Shown here: one piece after another, positions 20,151 through 30,740 of the stretch
Layout of the letters: every line of letters starts with the position of its first letter
Numbering within the stretch: position 1 is the stretch's first letter
Source: Arsenophonus sp052174455
Lineage (GTDB): Bacteria > Pseudomonadota > Gammaproteobacteria > Enterobacterales > Enterobacteriaceae
Assembly: GCA_052174455.1 (NCBI GenBank)
Contig: JBQMRP010000030.1
Span: 124,001-188,000, forward strand
Reading direction: 5' to 3'
Length of the DNA: 64,000 nt
Position numbers and translations under genes: made by a program
Notes under the pieces: model-generated
The model's database searches: none
Told to the model about the DNA's origin: nothing
Seen by the model: the letters and a program-made list of their open reading frames with translations, nothing else

Positions 20151-21101
20151 ATGCTACTGGCATTTAAATTAGACAACCACTTCTTGTCTCGTCTTAAGCT
20201 TGATGAAGGTGAAAAACTGATAGATGCGGTATGGGTTGATTTGATGGAGCCTAATGAAAAAGAACGGCAAGCAGTGGAAACTGAATTGAAACAATTATTA
20301 GTAACTCCATCTGAATTAACCGATATTGAAGCATCAGCTCGATTTTTTGAGGATGAAGATGGTTTACACATTCATTCATTTTTTTATTATCAAGATAACG
20401 ATGAACATGTTGGTAATTCGACGGTTGCTTTCACTTTTCGTGATGGCCGCTTATATACATTACGGGAGCGTGATCTGCCAGCTTTTCGCTTATATCGTAT
20501 ACGTTCAAGAAGTCAAAAGCTAATCGGTATTAATGCTTATGAGTTATTTTTAGATTTATTTGAAACTAAAGTTGAACAACTTGCTGATGTAATAGAAAAT
20601 ATTTATAGCGTATTGGAATCGTTAAGTCGAATTATTCTGGAAGGTAAACAAGGTGATGAGCTTGATAACGCGCTCGCTAATTTAGCAGAACAAGAAGATA
20701 TTGGCTGGAAAGTGCGATTGTGTTTAATGGATAGTCAACGAGCATTAAATTTTTTGATCCGTCGGACAAGATTACTGGTAGGTCAATTAAAGCAAGCAAG
20801 AAATATTTTACGTGATATTGAATCACTATTACCACATAGTGAATTATTATTTCAAAAAGTAAACTTTCTTATGCAAGCTGCGATGGGTTTTATTAATATT
20901 GAACAGAGTCGGATTATTAAAATTTTTTCTGTTGTTTCTGTAGTCTTTTTACCGCCAACATTGGTGGCGTCCAGCTATGGTATGAATTTTAAATTTATGC
21001 CTGAATTAGGCTGGCGTTTTGGGTATCCGGTAGCAATTATATTGATGATTATTGTTGGTCTGGCACCTTATTTTTATTTTAAACGTAAAAATTGGCTCTA
21101 A
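20151..21101 (+). CDS. corA: Magnesium/cobalt channel CorA
   Basis: CorA is the main constitutive Mg2+ uptake channel, a homopentamer in the inner membrane. The protein has 316 residues, identical in length to E. coli CorA. A large cytoplasmic N-terminal domain is followed by two membrane helices at the C-terminus (about 256-275 and 285-306) with the selectivity signature YGMN at 276-279 between them and the basic tail FKRKNWL. DIEASARFFEDEDGLHIHSFF and FLMQAAMGFINIEQSRIIKIFSVVSVVFLPPTLVASS are family signatures seen in pieces. It follows uvrD by 85 bases, as in enterobacteria where yigE intervenes on the other strand. Confidence 0.98.
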   Translation: MLLAFKLDNHFLSRLKLDEGEKLIDAVWVDLMEPNEKERQAVETELKQLLVTPSELTDIEASARFFEDEDGLHIHSFFYYQDNDEHVGNSTVAFTFRDGRLYTLRERDLPAFRLYRIRSRSQKLIGINAYELFLDLFETKVEQLADVIENIYSVLESLSRIILEGKQGDELDNALANLAEQEDIGWKVRLCLMDSQRALNFLIRRTRLLVGQLKQARNILRDIESLLPHSELLFQKVNFLMQAAMGFINIEQSRIIKIFSVVSVVFLPPTLVASSYGMNFKFMPELGWRFGYPVAIILMIIVGLAPYFYFKRKNWL

Positions 21102-21227
21102 ATTTATCAGATAAATAGAGATGATTTGGCAAAGTGAAAGGTAAGTTTAATAACATAACCTTTTATATGATATCTACTTAAAATAGATTTCTATTATAGA
21201 TTTGGTGGCTTGATTATTATTATTTTA

Positions 21228-21665
21228 ATCCACTAAATAAGTGACCATGCTGGTTGGTATATATTTATTTTCTTCATTATACAATTTGGCTTTGACAATG
21301 GAGATCTTATTATCAATGTGAATAATTTTTTCACTTACAAAAAATTTTTTACTGTAATCTGGATACAATTAATTAATATTTAAATTAATAGTATCAATGA
21401 TTCATAAATGCTTATAAGCGGTTCTTTATAAAATAAAGTTATTTGATTAATGTATTACTAATACAAACTAAGCAGATAGCAACATCTAACACCGAAGTAA
21501 TTATATTACCATGTAAGGTTTTCTACTTAAAGTTTCTTATTAATTATGGTTTGTTATTAAAACCAACTTAATCTAGGTTTTATTAAAGGATAAAACCTCA
21601 ATATCCAATGATTGGTTAAAAAACATCTTCAATATATTTTATAATTATAAATTCTGTGCAGTTAT
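21228..21665 (-). pseudogene. yigI: yigI pseudogene (thioesterase-like)
   Basis: On the minus strand the C-terminal part reads VSEKIIHIDNKISIVKAKLY then NEENKYIPTSMVTYLVD, the hotdog-fold C-terminus of YigI. Earlier pieces are FNQSLDIEVLSF (near 21,610) and LHGNIITSVLDVAICLVCISNTL (near 21,420-21,510), matching the [23 protein letters not shown] core. Stops and frameshifts break it. In E. coli it lies past corA, yigF, yigG and rarD, so those genes have been deleted. The 5' end runs into an IS256-type element. Confidence 0.75.
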
Positions 21666-21667
21666 TT

Positions 21668-22830
21668 TGATTTCTAGTGTTGTGGAGTTTCTAGAGATGC
21701 TGGGCATATCCTATTGATTAATTTCATAGTTAATTTAATAACAGAGAGATAATATGTCATGAAAAGCCTACCCTACAGCTATCCGCGAAACTAGATATCA
21801 CCCTGATCATTATATGAATTCATTTATATGGTACTAGAGGGAGCTGATAAGTATCGTCGTTGAAGCTAATCTCTAAGTCATGCTGTGCGGATAACGTAAT
21901 GAATACTACTTTGTTGACGGGTGTACATGGCGTTATCTATAACAATTATTTTCTCCCAGCGAACTCAATACAGAATGGAGTTCGCATGTTGAGATTAAAG
22001 TGCCTAAGATTAGAAAATCATAGAAGCAATGGAATATGCTTTAACAGTTTGTTTCTACTTCTTTATCTAAGGTGTACAAAAAACGTTAAAGAGCTTCTAC
22101 CATGATCTAGCGGTAAGGTATTTTCTTCACCTGTGATTTTCATGAATTCCTGAAGCGCTTCCGGTAAGAAGCGTATGGTCTTTCTACTTTTTTATGCATC
22201 AGTAGACTGAAACAATAGTGACTTGAAGAGTATTGGTAATGTTAGCTGCATGATTTAAGCGATACGCGTCTACATTTATTTCTAGATCTATGGCATACTC
22301 TTGCTATTCAGGAAGGTTGATCGTCTTTGCCTGCTACTTATTAAAGCATGCAAGTAAAAGTTAAGGATTAGCTCCGGGGAAGGAGATCTGATTACCAGAG
22401 AGGCTTGATGCCGCTAATAAAGCTTTTAATATTTTGTCGGTAAGATTTTCTGTGTATTCTGCAGCGATAAAAAAGCTAAAAAAAGATTAAGAAAAAATTG
22501 CTGTATCCTAGGACTTCCCGTGATGGAAGTGTCTGTAAATCGTTAGGAAGAAGGACAAATCGATTGAATTGACTTTTACTACACTGAGGCTATGAAGATA
22601 ATGCATGAAGAAGTGTAGTTTGAGAAAACAAACTCTTTAATAGTATTTAAGGATTATTGCAGTCTGCTCAGAATGGCTGAAATCGGATCAAGGGAGTTTG
22701 AGCTACTAACCTCATAGAATAAACAACATCCAGCTTAAGGATGGAGAACAGATTTCTGAAGATTAGAGTGGAACATAATATTCTGACCCCCATACATTAA
22801 ATTTGCTGATAACTTAGTTAAATTTGAATT
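21668..22830 (+). mobile_element. IS256-family element, degenerate, copy 3
   Basis: The plus-strand copy starts near 21,668 (TTTCTAGTGTTGTGGAG) and ends near 22,810 (CATACATTAAATTTGCTGAT). The 3' segment near 22,490-22,790 shows LAVS-like remains of the IRTTNSIES block and the VQFKDGEQI tail. It is about 200 bases shorter than the other full copies, so it has internal deletions. It marks the boundary between the corA-yigI block and grxD, which are distant in E. coli. Confidence 0.75.
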
Positions 22831-22832
22831 AG

Positions 22833-22866
22833 TTAAAAACCATTCCCATTCCACGGGATGGGGATT
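22833..22866 (-). terminator. Terminator after grxD
   Basis: Read on the minus strand, CCCCATCC-CGT-GGAATGGG forms a GC-rich hairpin with one bulge, followed a few bases later by TTTTTAACT. It ends 30 bases after the grxD stop. Confidence 0.7.
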
Positions 22867-22892
22867 AATTACTTTGTATAAAGAATGTTTAA

Positions 22893-23240
22893 CTACTTAG
22901 CGCTAGGTTGTTTTGAAGTGCGATATTTATCAGTAATTGTGGTGATTAATTTTTGTAATTCCCCTTGCTGATACATATCAATGATGATATCACAACCTCC
23001 AATTAACTCACCATTAACCCATAGCTGAGGAAAAGTTGGCCAATTTGCATACTTAGGTAATTCACTATGAATATCAGGATTTTGCAAAATATCTATATAA
23101 GCAAAACGTTCACTACAAGCAGAAAGGGCTTTAACGGCCTGAGCAGAGAAACCGCAACTTGGAAATTTAGGGGAGCCTTTCATGTATAAAAGAATTGAAT
23201 TTTCTTTTATCTGTCGTTCAATTTTTTCTATTGTCGTCAT
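22893..23240 (-). CDS. grxD: Monothiol glutaredoxin GrxD (Grx4)
   Basis: GrxD binds a glutathione-ligated [2Fe-2S] cluster as a dimer or with BolA and passes Fe-S clusters to target proteins. The 115-residue protein has the monothiol active site CGFS at residues 29-32, the cis-Pro block WPTFPQLW and the glutathione-binding GGCDII motif. Length equals E. coli (115). An AAGGA ribosome-binding site lies 7 bases before the ATG. It stands alone: both sides are IS-derived, and its E. coli neighbours rnt and lhr are absent. The 264-base gap upstream must contain its promoter. Confidence 0.97.
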   Translation of the reverse strand: MTTIEKIERQIKENSILLYMKGSPKFPSCGFSAQAVKALSACSERFAYIDILQNPDIHSELPKYANWPTFPQLWVNGELIGGCDIIIDMYQQGELQKLITTITDKYRTSKQPSAK

Positions 23241-23504
23241 TGTTTTTCCTTAAAATTTAAATCTATTATTTTGCATACCTTGCACATAATATTGATATAG
23301 AATATCATTTTCTATCAATACGTGATAACCTTTTATTAGTATTTTTATTATATTCCAATTGTACTTAATAAAACTGATTAACTTATTTATTAAGTTATCT
23401 ATATAAAAATGATAATTTTAATATGGTTATATTTTTAGTTATAAACTGCTTGCACAATATAAATAAAAATGAGTCTGCAATGTCTTAGTTATGCTCATTT
23501 CTGA

Positions 23505-24885
23505 TATATAGAGTTTAGAAGATGGATCGCGTATCCTATCTGATTTATTCGATAAATGATTTTAACAATAGAGATATGATATATCATAAAAATCTATCCT
23601 ACAGGTATCTGTAAAATCAGATATTACTTCTGATCCTTTGCATGAACTCATCCGCAATTGTGCCAAGGGAATTGCTAACAGTCCTATTGAGACTGAGCTC
23701 GAAGCCATGGCTTGCAATAAGATTCTTAACTCTGTTTTGTCTATAGAGTTAATTCGTCGACCGTAATAGTTATTTTCTGCAACGAATCATGTAGACTGAT
23801 GTTTGACGATGTTAATATTAAAGTGCTTAAGATTAGGAAATCGCAGTGACACAACCGGAATAGTGTCATAAAAGTTAGTTACTACCTCTTTATATTAAGC
23901 GTATAAAACATAAAAGAGTGGTACTATATAGTTATGTACTTCTGAGGTATATCACCGATAATTTTTACGAAGCTATAATGCTGTTTCTTGGTAAAAAGCA
24001 CATGGTCTCTTACCAAATCTATAAATAAACTGAAACAGCAATGCATTGAAGAGCATTGGCAGTGTTAGCTGCATGATTTAATGGATGCCGCTACGTTTAT
24101 ATTTCCTAGCTGAAAGTATATACTGTTCTGTCAGGCAAGATTATCACCTTTTTATCTGCTGCTAATTATCGATATTATTGCATGGACATAAGGAGCTGCT
24201 AGCTGCGCGTGAAAAGGATTGTTGAGAGTCAAAGCGACTGGATCAAGATTCTTAATCGTCTAGAAACATGAAACTTAACCGTATCTCTTAGATTTATTAT
24301 GATGGGATGGAGGTGTTATTATTTTTTCTAATGCATTGGAAAAAATATTCCCGAGTGCGCAGCACTAACCGCATTAGCTGCATAAAATAGCTAATGCACT
24401 AGTTTTATTCCATAAAGATATGTAATCGAAGTAATGGTAAGTTGCTAGAGCTTTGCCAGTAGAGATCCGTAACGCCGCTAATAAAACTTTTAGTGCTTTG
24501 TTGGTAAGGTTTTTACCGTATCCTGAAGTGATGAAAAAGCTAGAAAAAGATTGAGAAGAGTTATTGGCATTCCTATAACTTCCGTCAGCGCACTGGGTAT
24601 CAATAAAAACAATGAATTTAATTTGAATATCGGCTTTTACGAGACAGCGTGAAAGCTATGAAGCTAACACGCAAAGCATTGTAGTTCAAAAACAATCCTT
24701 TTAATGGTATTTAAGTTATTTTCATCGGTTTAGAAAAGCTGAAATTGACAAGGGAAGTTTAACCTTCTATAACACTTTTAGTAAACAAAATCCAATTTAA
24801 GGATGCAGAACAGTTTCACGAAGCATTAGAGTGAAAAACGTAGCTAGAACCGTCCATAATATAGCAGATTTACTAATAATTGCTT
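23505..24885 (+). mobile_element. IS256-family element, degenerate, copy 4
   Basis: This is a full-length plus-strand copy, from about 23,505 (TATATAGAGTTTAGAAG) to about 24,885 (ATTTACTAATAATTGC). The 5' coding part (ATCCTACAGGTATC near 23,603, ATCCTTTGCATGAACTCATCCG near 23,635) is well kept. The 3' part near 24,520-24,810 contains the degenerate catalytic Glu region and the VNKIQFKDAEQFHEALE-like tail. Its 3' end joins an IS1595 piece directly. Confidence 0.78.
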
Positions 24886-25380
24886 TAAAACATCACTTAG
24901 TGCATTTAAGTTGTCTATTACTGTTTATGTAAGGAGGCGGGAGCATTATCTAAACGCTGTTTTTAAATAAATACCTGTTTATTTAGTTAACTCCTATAAA
25001 GTTAAATTATTTAACATACATTGCAGATAACTAAATTATCTATCTTTGTGATCTTCTCTGGCCAGAGAACTTTTAATCAGATTGTTAAATGTTTTTCTGC
25101 AATCTCGGATTTTACAACAATATCGCTAACTATAATGAATATGTTCCCAGCGGATAATGTATTCATTGTAACAATATGGCAGGATAAAATGAAATGAGTT
25201 GCTTTAATGCATGAATCGATATTATCTAACAGATTATTTAACCGAGTTAACTAATGAAATGCAACTTTATGTTGGCATGAAACAAGGAAAGAGTCTCTTT
25301 GATCTGTATGACTATTTGCTTTCATGACAAACGCTTTAACAAAAATTCTTTTTATAATATAAGGGATTTTTACTAACAAG
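24886..25380 (-). mobile_element. IS1595-family remnant, 5' part
   Basis: On the minus strand this matches the first half of the copy at 59,693-60,712 (outer end GTTAGTAAAAATCCC near 25,370). It includes the zinc-finger segment and the part before the DDE domain, then stops at the junction with the IS256 element at 24,885. No open frame remains. Confidence 0.72.
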
Positions 25381-25601
25381 TTTGCTTGTATAAGTTCCTA
25401 AATACAGAAAAAATTATCAATACAAGTAAATTTTCTGAAAACTTATGATGATACTTAGTTATTTAACTAGAAATTTATATATTTGTTGAATAAATTTATA
25501 TTAGCTTTTCTTAAAAGAAATTTTATCGCTAAATGAATACTTAATCGAGGATAAATTTAAAATAATTGAAATTATCAGATTTAATAATCGCGCTAAGAAT
25601 A

Positions 25602-25677
25602 TGGTGCCCGGAGGCGGAATCGAACCACCGACACGAGGATCTTCAATCCTCTGCTCTACCAACTGAGCTATCCAGGC
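25602..25677 (-). tRNA. pheV: tRNA-Phe (GAA)
   Basis: This is a complete tRNA on the minus strand. The acceptor stem GCCTGGA pairs with TCCGGGC (one G-T pair), the anticodon stem-loop is GAGGATTGAAGATCCTC with anticodon GAA, the T-loop is TTCGATT and CCA is encoded (complement of 25,602-25,604). It resembles E. coli pheU/pheV. The neighbourhood (mltC remnant, yggX, mutY, trmB) is that of pheV. The E. coli genes nupG, speC and yqgA that separate pheV from mltC are gone. Confidence 0.97.
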
Positions 25678-25879
25678 AACAGGGTGTATTAAACCTGATT
25701 ATAATATTTTGTCAATTAAAATTATTATAATAAGCTTTCTTATGCTTGTTTTCAATAATTTAACAGTAGTTTATAAAAATTATTAGAAGTCTTTTTGGAA
25801 TTAGAAATTCTCTATTTTATTATTAGGGTACCAACAAAACTCAGTAAAAGGTTATTAACAATAATTTCCTTCTTATTAT

Positions 25880-26430
25880 TTATTTTAATTAGATAATTAC
25901 GCAATTGAGTAGCTGGATTTTAGTCACTAATATTTCTTAAACATTACCTGTAGTATTTGATTAATAATTTATACTGCTAAGCTTTCTATTGTTATAGAAT
26001 ACTCTTAGTTATTCTACTGCCTCCACCATTATAGGAGATAGATTATCGCATAGCGATTATAAGATGATGGCATTCATAATTTTACCTAAATAGTATTTTG
26101 TAGCAATGATAAAATGGACGGTTTCCAGAACAATATTATTATTAAGATCAAGAAAATAATTGTGATGTGGTTATATTGATTTCCATAGGCATAAAAAAGT
26201 CTTACCTACGTGGTGTTTGGTTTAATTTACATTAAATCAAAGTTTTTAATAAACTTGACCGCATTAGAATTAGAATTAGAATTAGATTTATTTGTATAAT
26301 TACTAGAATTAACGCCATATTTTGCTGCGGCCTGAACGGATATGTATAAATACTTATTTATAAGCACGCTTTACAAATGATCACTCCTAATTAGATGGAA
26401 GTTGAGTAGAAAATGTATAATTCTAACTAA
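25880..26430 (-). pseudogene. mltC: mltC pseudogene (lytic transglycosylase)
   Basis: On the minus strand, pieces of the SLT-type catalytic domain of MltC remain: KRAYK, then AAAKYGVNSSNY (MltC: SRKYGVDESLIL) and later YAIIYLYNGGGSRI (MltC: YAVITAYNGGAGSV). The segment that should hold ESSFNP, with the catalytic Glu, is replaced by a repeated Ser-Asn run. All frames are broken. Position downstream of yggX and upstream of pheV agrees with E. coli order. Confidence 0.68.
26263..26286. repeat. Four tandem copies of ATTAGA
   Basis: The hexamer ATTAGA occurs four times in perfect tandem inside the mltC remnant. On the coding (minus) strand it encodes (Ser-Asn)4, in frame with the KYGVNSSNY piece. 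It looks like slippage expansion in a gene no longer under selection. Confidence 0.85.
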
Positions 26431-26539
26431 CATTGTTGTAATCTATTTTCTAATAGAAAGTCAAAAAATTTTGTTGCTTTTATCCTGCTTTTAGGGAGTC
26501 ACATAACTTGTATGATCAAATACTTTGATGGTTAAGAAA

Positions 26540-26690
26540 TTGAATCCCTCTTTAATTGAAGATAAAGAGTCATTTATTTTTGTTAAAAGAAGATAGAATC
26601 GGTTTATTTGAGACTATTGTAAGCGCAAATTTCTTTGTATAGTATATTATTTAATTTAACATCTAATTTTAGAGATATTAATCCTAAGTT
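26540..26690 (-). mobile_element. IS91-family 3' tail fragment
   Basis: The minus-strand sequence from 26,690 (AGGATTAATATCTCTAAAATTA) matches the tail of the IS91 copies ending at 35,560 and 46,905. It includes a hairpin with CTCTTT/AAAGAG arms near 26,556-26,573. Only the non-coding tail is left. An IS256 element follows at 26,695. Confidence 0.6.
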
Positions 26691-26694
26691 TAGC

Positions 26695-28100
26695 GAGTTA
26701 TACTTATTTCTGTTGTATGGAAATAAGGAGATGCTGTCGTCATATCTTGCTGATTAATTTTATGAATAATTTAAAAAATAGGAGATAATATATACCATGA
26801 AAAGTCTATCCTACAAATACCGAGAAACAAGATATCATCTCTGATCCATTGCATTAATTTATCCATAAAGGTGCCAGGTAGCTGATAGGCATCATTGTTT
26901 AATCTGAACTTGAAGGCATGCTTTACTAAGATGCTCAACGTCGCTTTTTGTAGACGGATATCTATTCTTCATGCCTCGTCCGTAACGGTTAATATCCCCA
27001 GCGAATTGTACAGACTGATATTAGCGATCTTTAGATTAAAGTACCTAAGGTTAAAATGAGATAGAAGTGGTAATGGAGTATGCTTCAATAGCTCACTGCT
27101 GCTGTCTTATCTGAAGCGTATAAAAGCACCTAAAGATTGTTCTAATATGGTCTATCAGCTAAGGGTATCTGCACCGATAATTTTTACGAAATTTTTTTTG
27201 GTTTCTCGGTAAAAAGAAGGTCTCTTTTCATGCTATTACCATAACTGAAACGGTAATGGCTTAAAAAACGTAGGAAACATGATACTTAGATAATTTAAGC
27301 GATCCTGCTATTTTATTCTTACCTTAAGGGCATATTGTTCTTTCAGGCAATCTTATCGCCTTTTCCTGTTCTAATTATTGGCAGCACTGCACATGGACGT
27401 AAGTGAGCTCGTTTCAGTTAAAGATGCTTATCGAAACTCAGAAGCGAATTGATTTGAGCTTATCGATATCTTTATTGCGCACATCTTAACCGTATCTCCA
27501 TCCTTGCTACAGTAGACGATGCTTAGTTTTTTTTGAATTCAATGGCAAAGATATTCCCAGGCACGCAGTAGCAATATTATTTAATGATACATAAAATATC
27601 TAATATGCTGGATTCACTCTCTAAAGGTATGCAACCGAAAATTAAGGCTAAGCTCTTTGCGGGAGAGTTCAGGTTAGCAGAAAGAACTGCGATGCCGCTA
27701 AAAACCTTTAATGCTTTTGTTGGTAAGGTTTTCAGCGTATCATCCAGCGATGAGGATAATGGAGAAAAATAAAGAAAATGACTGGCATTATATCCCTTCC
27801 TGTTAGCGCACTTGGCGTCATAAGAATGACGAATTTAATTAAACTAGCTTTTTCGATAGTGTGAGTCTACGAGTTTGTCATGTAAAGCGTTGTAGTTGAA
27901 AAAGCAATCTTTTAATATTATTTTAAGATTACCCATCTTCTTAAAAAGTTAGAATTGGCTAAGGGAATTTTAATTTCCTAACTTTCTAGTTTGTGGTAAT
28001 TAATGTCCAATTTAAGGATGGAGAACAGATTTACGAAGCATCAGAGTGGAACGTGTATCCTGACGATCGTCATATAGTAGATTTAATAATAACTCTTAAA
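26695..28100 (+). mobile_element. IS256-family element, degenerate, copy 5
   Basis: This is among the best-preserved copies. The left end is AGTTATACTTATTTCTG at 26,698-26,714. A short open stretch, 27,584-27,772, encodes KISNMLDSLSKGMQPKIKAK and later MPLKTFNAFVGKVF, matching the KAKAGL...AFDRFV region before the catalytic Glu of IS256 transposases. The tail at 27,993-28,050 encodes VINVQFKDGEQIYEASEWN. Other frames are broken. It sits between mltC and yggX without altering their order. Confidence 0.82.
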
Positions 28101-28353
28101 ATTAACATGATTACAGGTTTGGTATTGATCAGTATAATTAACATAATCTGGCCTATTAGAATTAGAGCTTACTGAATTTCTAAATATTCTTGATTTTGTA
28201 AGTAAATCGCTAACCTAAATATTAAATTCCATTGCTATCGTTAATGTTTTTATAAAAAATATAATTTATTTGCTGCTTAAAAGTAGTAATCAAGTAAAAG
28301 TTGAACTCTAATGATAAGAAGCAGTAGCTTTTATATCAATCACTGTTTGTTAG

Positions 28354-28390
28354 ATAAAACCATCAGAATGGAAAAGATTCTGATGGGTAA
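28354..28390 (-). terminator. Terminator after yggX
   Basis: CCATCAGAAT (28,360-28,369) pairs perfectly with ATTCTGATGG (28,377-28,386). On the minus strand the hairpin is followed by TTTTATCT. It lies 5-40 bases past the yggX stop and would end the mutY-yggX transcript. The 250 bases further left (28,101-28,353) show nothing I can name. Confidence 0.88.
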
Positions 28391-28394
28391 GAAT

Positions 28395-28667
28395 TTATTT
28401 TTCAGATAGACTATAGCCCTCAATATGAATTTCTTTCTCTTCAAAAAGAAATTTTATCATCTCTTTCTCTAAGAGTTTTCGATCTTCAGAATTCATCGTG
28501 CTAAGCTTTTTTTCATTGATCAGCATGGTTTGTTTCATCATCCACTGTTCCCAGGCTTCTTTAGATATTTGATTAAAAATTTGTTTACCTATTTTACCAG
28601 GATAAAACTGAAAATCTAAACCTTCAGCTTCACATTTTAAAAAAGTACAAAAAATAGTTCTACTCAT
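28395..28667 (-). CDS. yggX: Fe2+-trafficking protein YggX
   Basis: YggX is a small protein linked to iron handling and protection of Fe-S clusters from oxidation. The 90-residue sequence starts MSRTIFCTFLKCEAEGLDFQFYPG, with the conserved Cys7 and the PG and W segments (EAWEQWMMKQTMLINEKKL). Length equals the family norm (91). It lies 32 bases downstream of mutY on the same strand and probably shares its transcript, ending at the hairpin after 28,390. MutY is itself a 4Fe-4S protein, so keeping the pair together is functionally sensible. Confidence 0.95.
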   Translation of the reverse strand: MSRTIFCTFLKCEAEGLDFQFYPGKIGKQIFNQISKEAWEQWMMKQTMLINEKKLSTMNSEDRKLLEKEMIKFLFEEKEIHIEGYSLSEK

Positions 28668-28699
28668 TAAGTAAATTGACTCTCAAAACAGGAAAGTTA

Positions 28700-29737
28700 C
28701 TATCTAAATTGTTTAAGTAAGTTTTTAACTGGTGCAGCTAAGCCAATTTTTATATCTTGCTGTAAGTTATACCAAAGCCCTGTCGTTTTATTCACGCAAG
28801 CAGAAAACTGATTAATAGTGACATAAATAGGTATAACATCTAAATAAAAATGGCTAAAAGTATGACGAAATGTAATTAATTGCTCAATTTTATTATATAC
28901 AATACCGGAATTATTAAGCCATTCATTTAATACATCTATCGTATCAAATTGTGGAAAAATATATAAGCCCCCCCAAATTCCAAAAGGAGGACGCTTTTTT
29001 AGCCAAATTGAATTTTTATATTGTAGAATCAAAAACCAGCTACATTTAGTGGGAATTAATTGTTTAGGTTTTTTAGATGGAAAATTTTGCCAGGTATGAT
29101 TTATAAAAGCATAGCAACCTTTTTGTAACGGACAGAATTTGCATTTAGGTTTACTACGACTGCAAATCATAGCACCGAGATCCATCATCCCCTGGTTAAA
29201 ATATCGAGCATCATTTGCAGGAGTTAACAGAGTGATAATATCCCACAGTTGATTTTCAACTTTTTTTTTACCCGGCCAATCTTTAATTCCATAGTAACGA
29301 GTAAGTACGCGTTTTACGTTACCATCTAGGATCGGGAAATGTTGATTTTCTGATAGCGATAAAATAGCGCCGGCAGTTGAGCGCCCGATGCCTGGAAATG
29401 AAATAAGTTGGTCAAATTTATTAGGGAAATGACCATTATATTTTTCAACAATTTGTTGTGCTGTTTTATGTAAATTACGGGCTCTGGCATAATAACCAAG
29501 GCCAGTCCATAGGTATAAAATTTCATTTTCTTGAGCATTGGCTAAAGAAGTGATATCAGGGAAATGGCTAATAAATTTTTCAAAATAGGGAATTACGGTA
29601 ACAACCTGTGTTTGCTGCAACATGACTTCAGATAACCAGACGTGATAGGCGGATTTTTCTCGTTGCCATGGGAGCCTTTTTCGCCCATAACGCTGATACC
29701 AGTTAAGTACAGCGTGAGAAAATTGCAGTGTATCCAT
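28700..29737 (-). CDS. mutY: A/G-specific adenine glycosylase MutY
   Basis: MutY removes adenine mispaired with 8-oxoguanine, preventing G:C to T:A changes. The 345-residue protein keeps catalytic Glu37 (SEVMLQQTQV) and Asp138 (ILDGNVKRV), the helix-hairpin-helix FPGIGRSTAGAIL at 114-126, and the four Fe-S cysteines 192, 199, 202 and 208 (CSRSKPKCKFCPLQKGC). The C-terminal NUDIX-like 8-oxoG recognition domain follows from about 230 with FRHTFSHFYLDV. Length is close to E. coli (350). It is divergent from trmB across a 240-base gap and is followed by yggX. Confidence 0.98.
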   Translation of the reverse strand: MDTLQFSHAVLNWYQRYGRKRLPWQREKSAYHVWLSEVMLQQTQVVTVIPYFEKFISHFPDITSLANAQENEILYLWTGLGYYARARNLHKTAQQIVEKYNGHFPNKFDQLISFPGIGRSTAGAILSLSENQHFPILDGNVKRVLTRYYGIKDWPGKKKVENQLWDIITLLTPANDARYFNQGMMDLGAMICSRSKPKCKFCPLQKGCYAFINHTWQNFPSKKPKQLIPTKCSWFLILQYKNSIWLKKRPPFGIWGGLYIFPQFDTIDVLNEWLNNSGIVYNKIEQLITFRHTFSHFYLDVIPIYVTINQFSACVNKTTGLWYNLQQDIKIGLAAPVKNLLKQFR

Positions 29738-29979
29738 ATAAAAGTCTTTATCCTAACAGTTGTATAAAAATACCTTTTGATATTAGCGATTGTATCATCA
29801 TTAATTATTTTCTTCTCAAGAAATATATCTAATCTTTAGTTAAATAGTAGTTTTGATTAAGCATTTATTTCATTAATAGAGTAATGCTTTTTACTTATTA
29901 TTTTTATATTCAATTGATTGAAATATAATTATCTATATTATTAATAGTGTTAACTAATAAAATAATCTCAATACTTATG

Positions 29980-30696
29980 ATGAAAAATATAATTACTCCA
30001 GAAATTAATAAAGAGGGAAAAGTAATACGTCGTATTCGTAGTTTTGTTCGTCGTCAGAGGAAATTAACTCCTCGTCAAGAAAGCGCGCTAAAAATGTTAT
30101 GGTCTAAAATGGGGGTAGATTTTATCAGCCAACCTCTATCATTTAATATACTATTTGGTAATAATGCGCCAGTGATTCTGGAAATTGGTTTTGGTATGGG
30201 GGCATCGTTAGTTAGGATGGCCAAACAAAATCCATCTAAAAATTTTTTTGGTATTGAAGTTAATGTATCAGGAATTGGTTCTTGTTTGGCAGCAGCGAAA
30301 GAAGTTAAGATTAGTAATTTACGGGTTATGTGTCATGATGCAATTGAAGTATTAGAGAAAATGTTGTTAGATAGTTCGTTAAATATGGTACAACTTTTTT
30401 TTCCTGATCCCTGGCATAAAGTAAGACATAATAAGCGTCGAATTGTGCAGCACTCCTTTGGTAAGCTTGTTTTACAAAAATTAGAATTAGGTGGAATATT
30501 ACATATAGCAACCGACTGGCAGCCTTATGCTGAGTATATATTAAATATAATGCACGAAATTAATGATTATCGAAATTTGTCAGTAGCAGGCGATTATGTT
30601 CAGCGACTCATTACGCGACCGGTAACTAAATTTGAAAAGCGTGGACAACAGTTAGGCCACGGAGTATTTGATCTTATGTTTGAGAGGATAAGGTAA
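29980..30696 (+). CDS. trmB: tRNA (guanine-N7-)-methyltransferase TrmB
   Basis: TrmB methylates G46 in the variable loop of many tRNAs using S-adenosylmethionine. The frame is open from a GTG at 29,947, but homologues begin MKNDVISPEF, so the second of two adjacent ATGs, at 29,980 (MKNIITPEI), gives the family-like 238 residues. The SAM-binding motif LEIGFGMGASL, the acidic Glu in GIEVN, and the signature LFFPDPWHKVRHNKRRIVQ are intact. RPVTKFEKRGQQLGHGVFDLMFER ends the protein as usual. No good ribosome-binding site precedes the ATGs. It is divergent from mutY, as in E. coli. Confidence 0.96.
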   Translation: MKNIITPEINKEGKVIRRIRSFVRRQRKLTPRQESALKMLWSKMGVDFISQPLSFNILFGNNAPVILEIGFGMGASLVRMAKQNPSKNFFGIEVNVSGIGSCLAAAKEVKISNLRVMCHDAIEVLEKMLLDSSLNMVQLFFPDPWHKVRHNKRRIVQHSFGKLVLQKLELGGILHIATDWQPYAEYILNIMHEINDYRNLSVAGDYVQRLITRPVTKFEKRGQQLGHGVFDLMFERIR

Positions 30697-30740
30697 TAGC
30701 TAAACAGCGCGTAGCCATCGTTTATATAAAAACTAGCTTC

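Noticed and set aside
20117..20371. 84-codon minus-strand frame over corA, and frames at 38,145-38,444 over cmk and 36,079-36,312 over rpsA
   Set aside because: They are shadows of intact conserved genes on the other strand.
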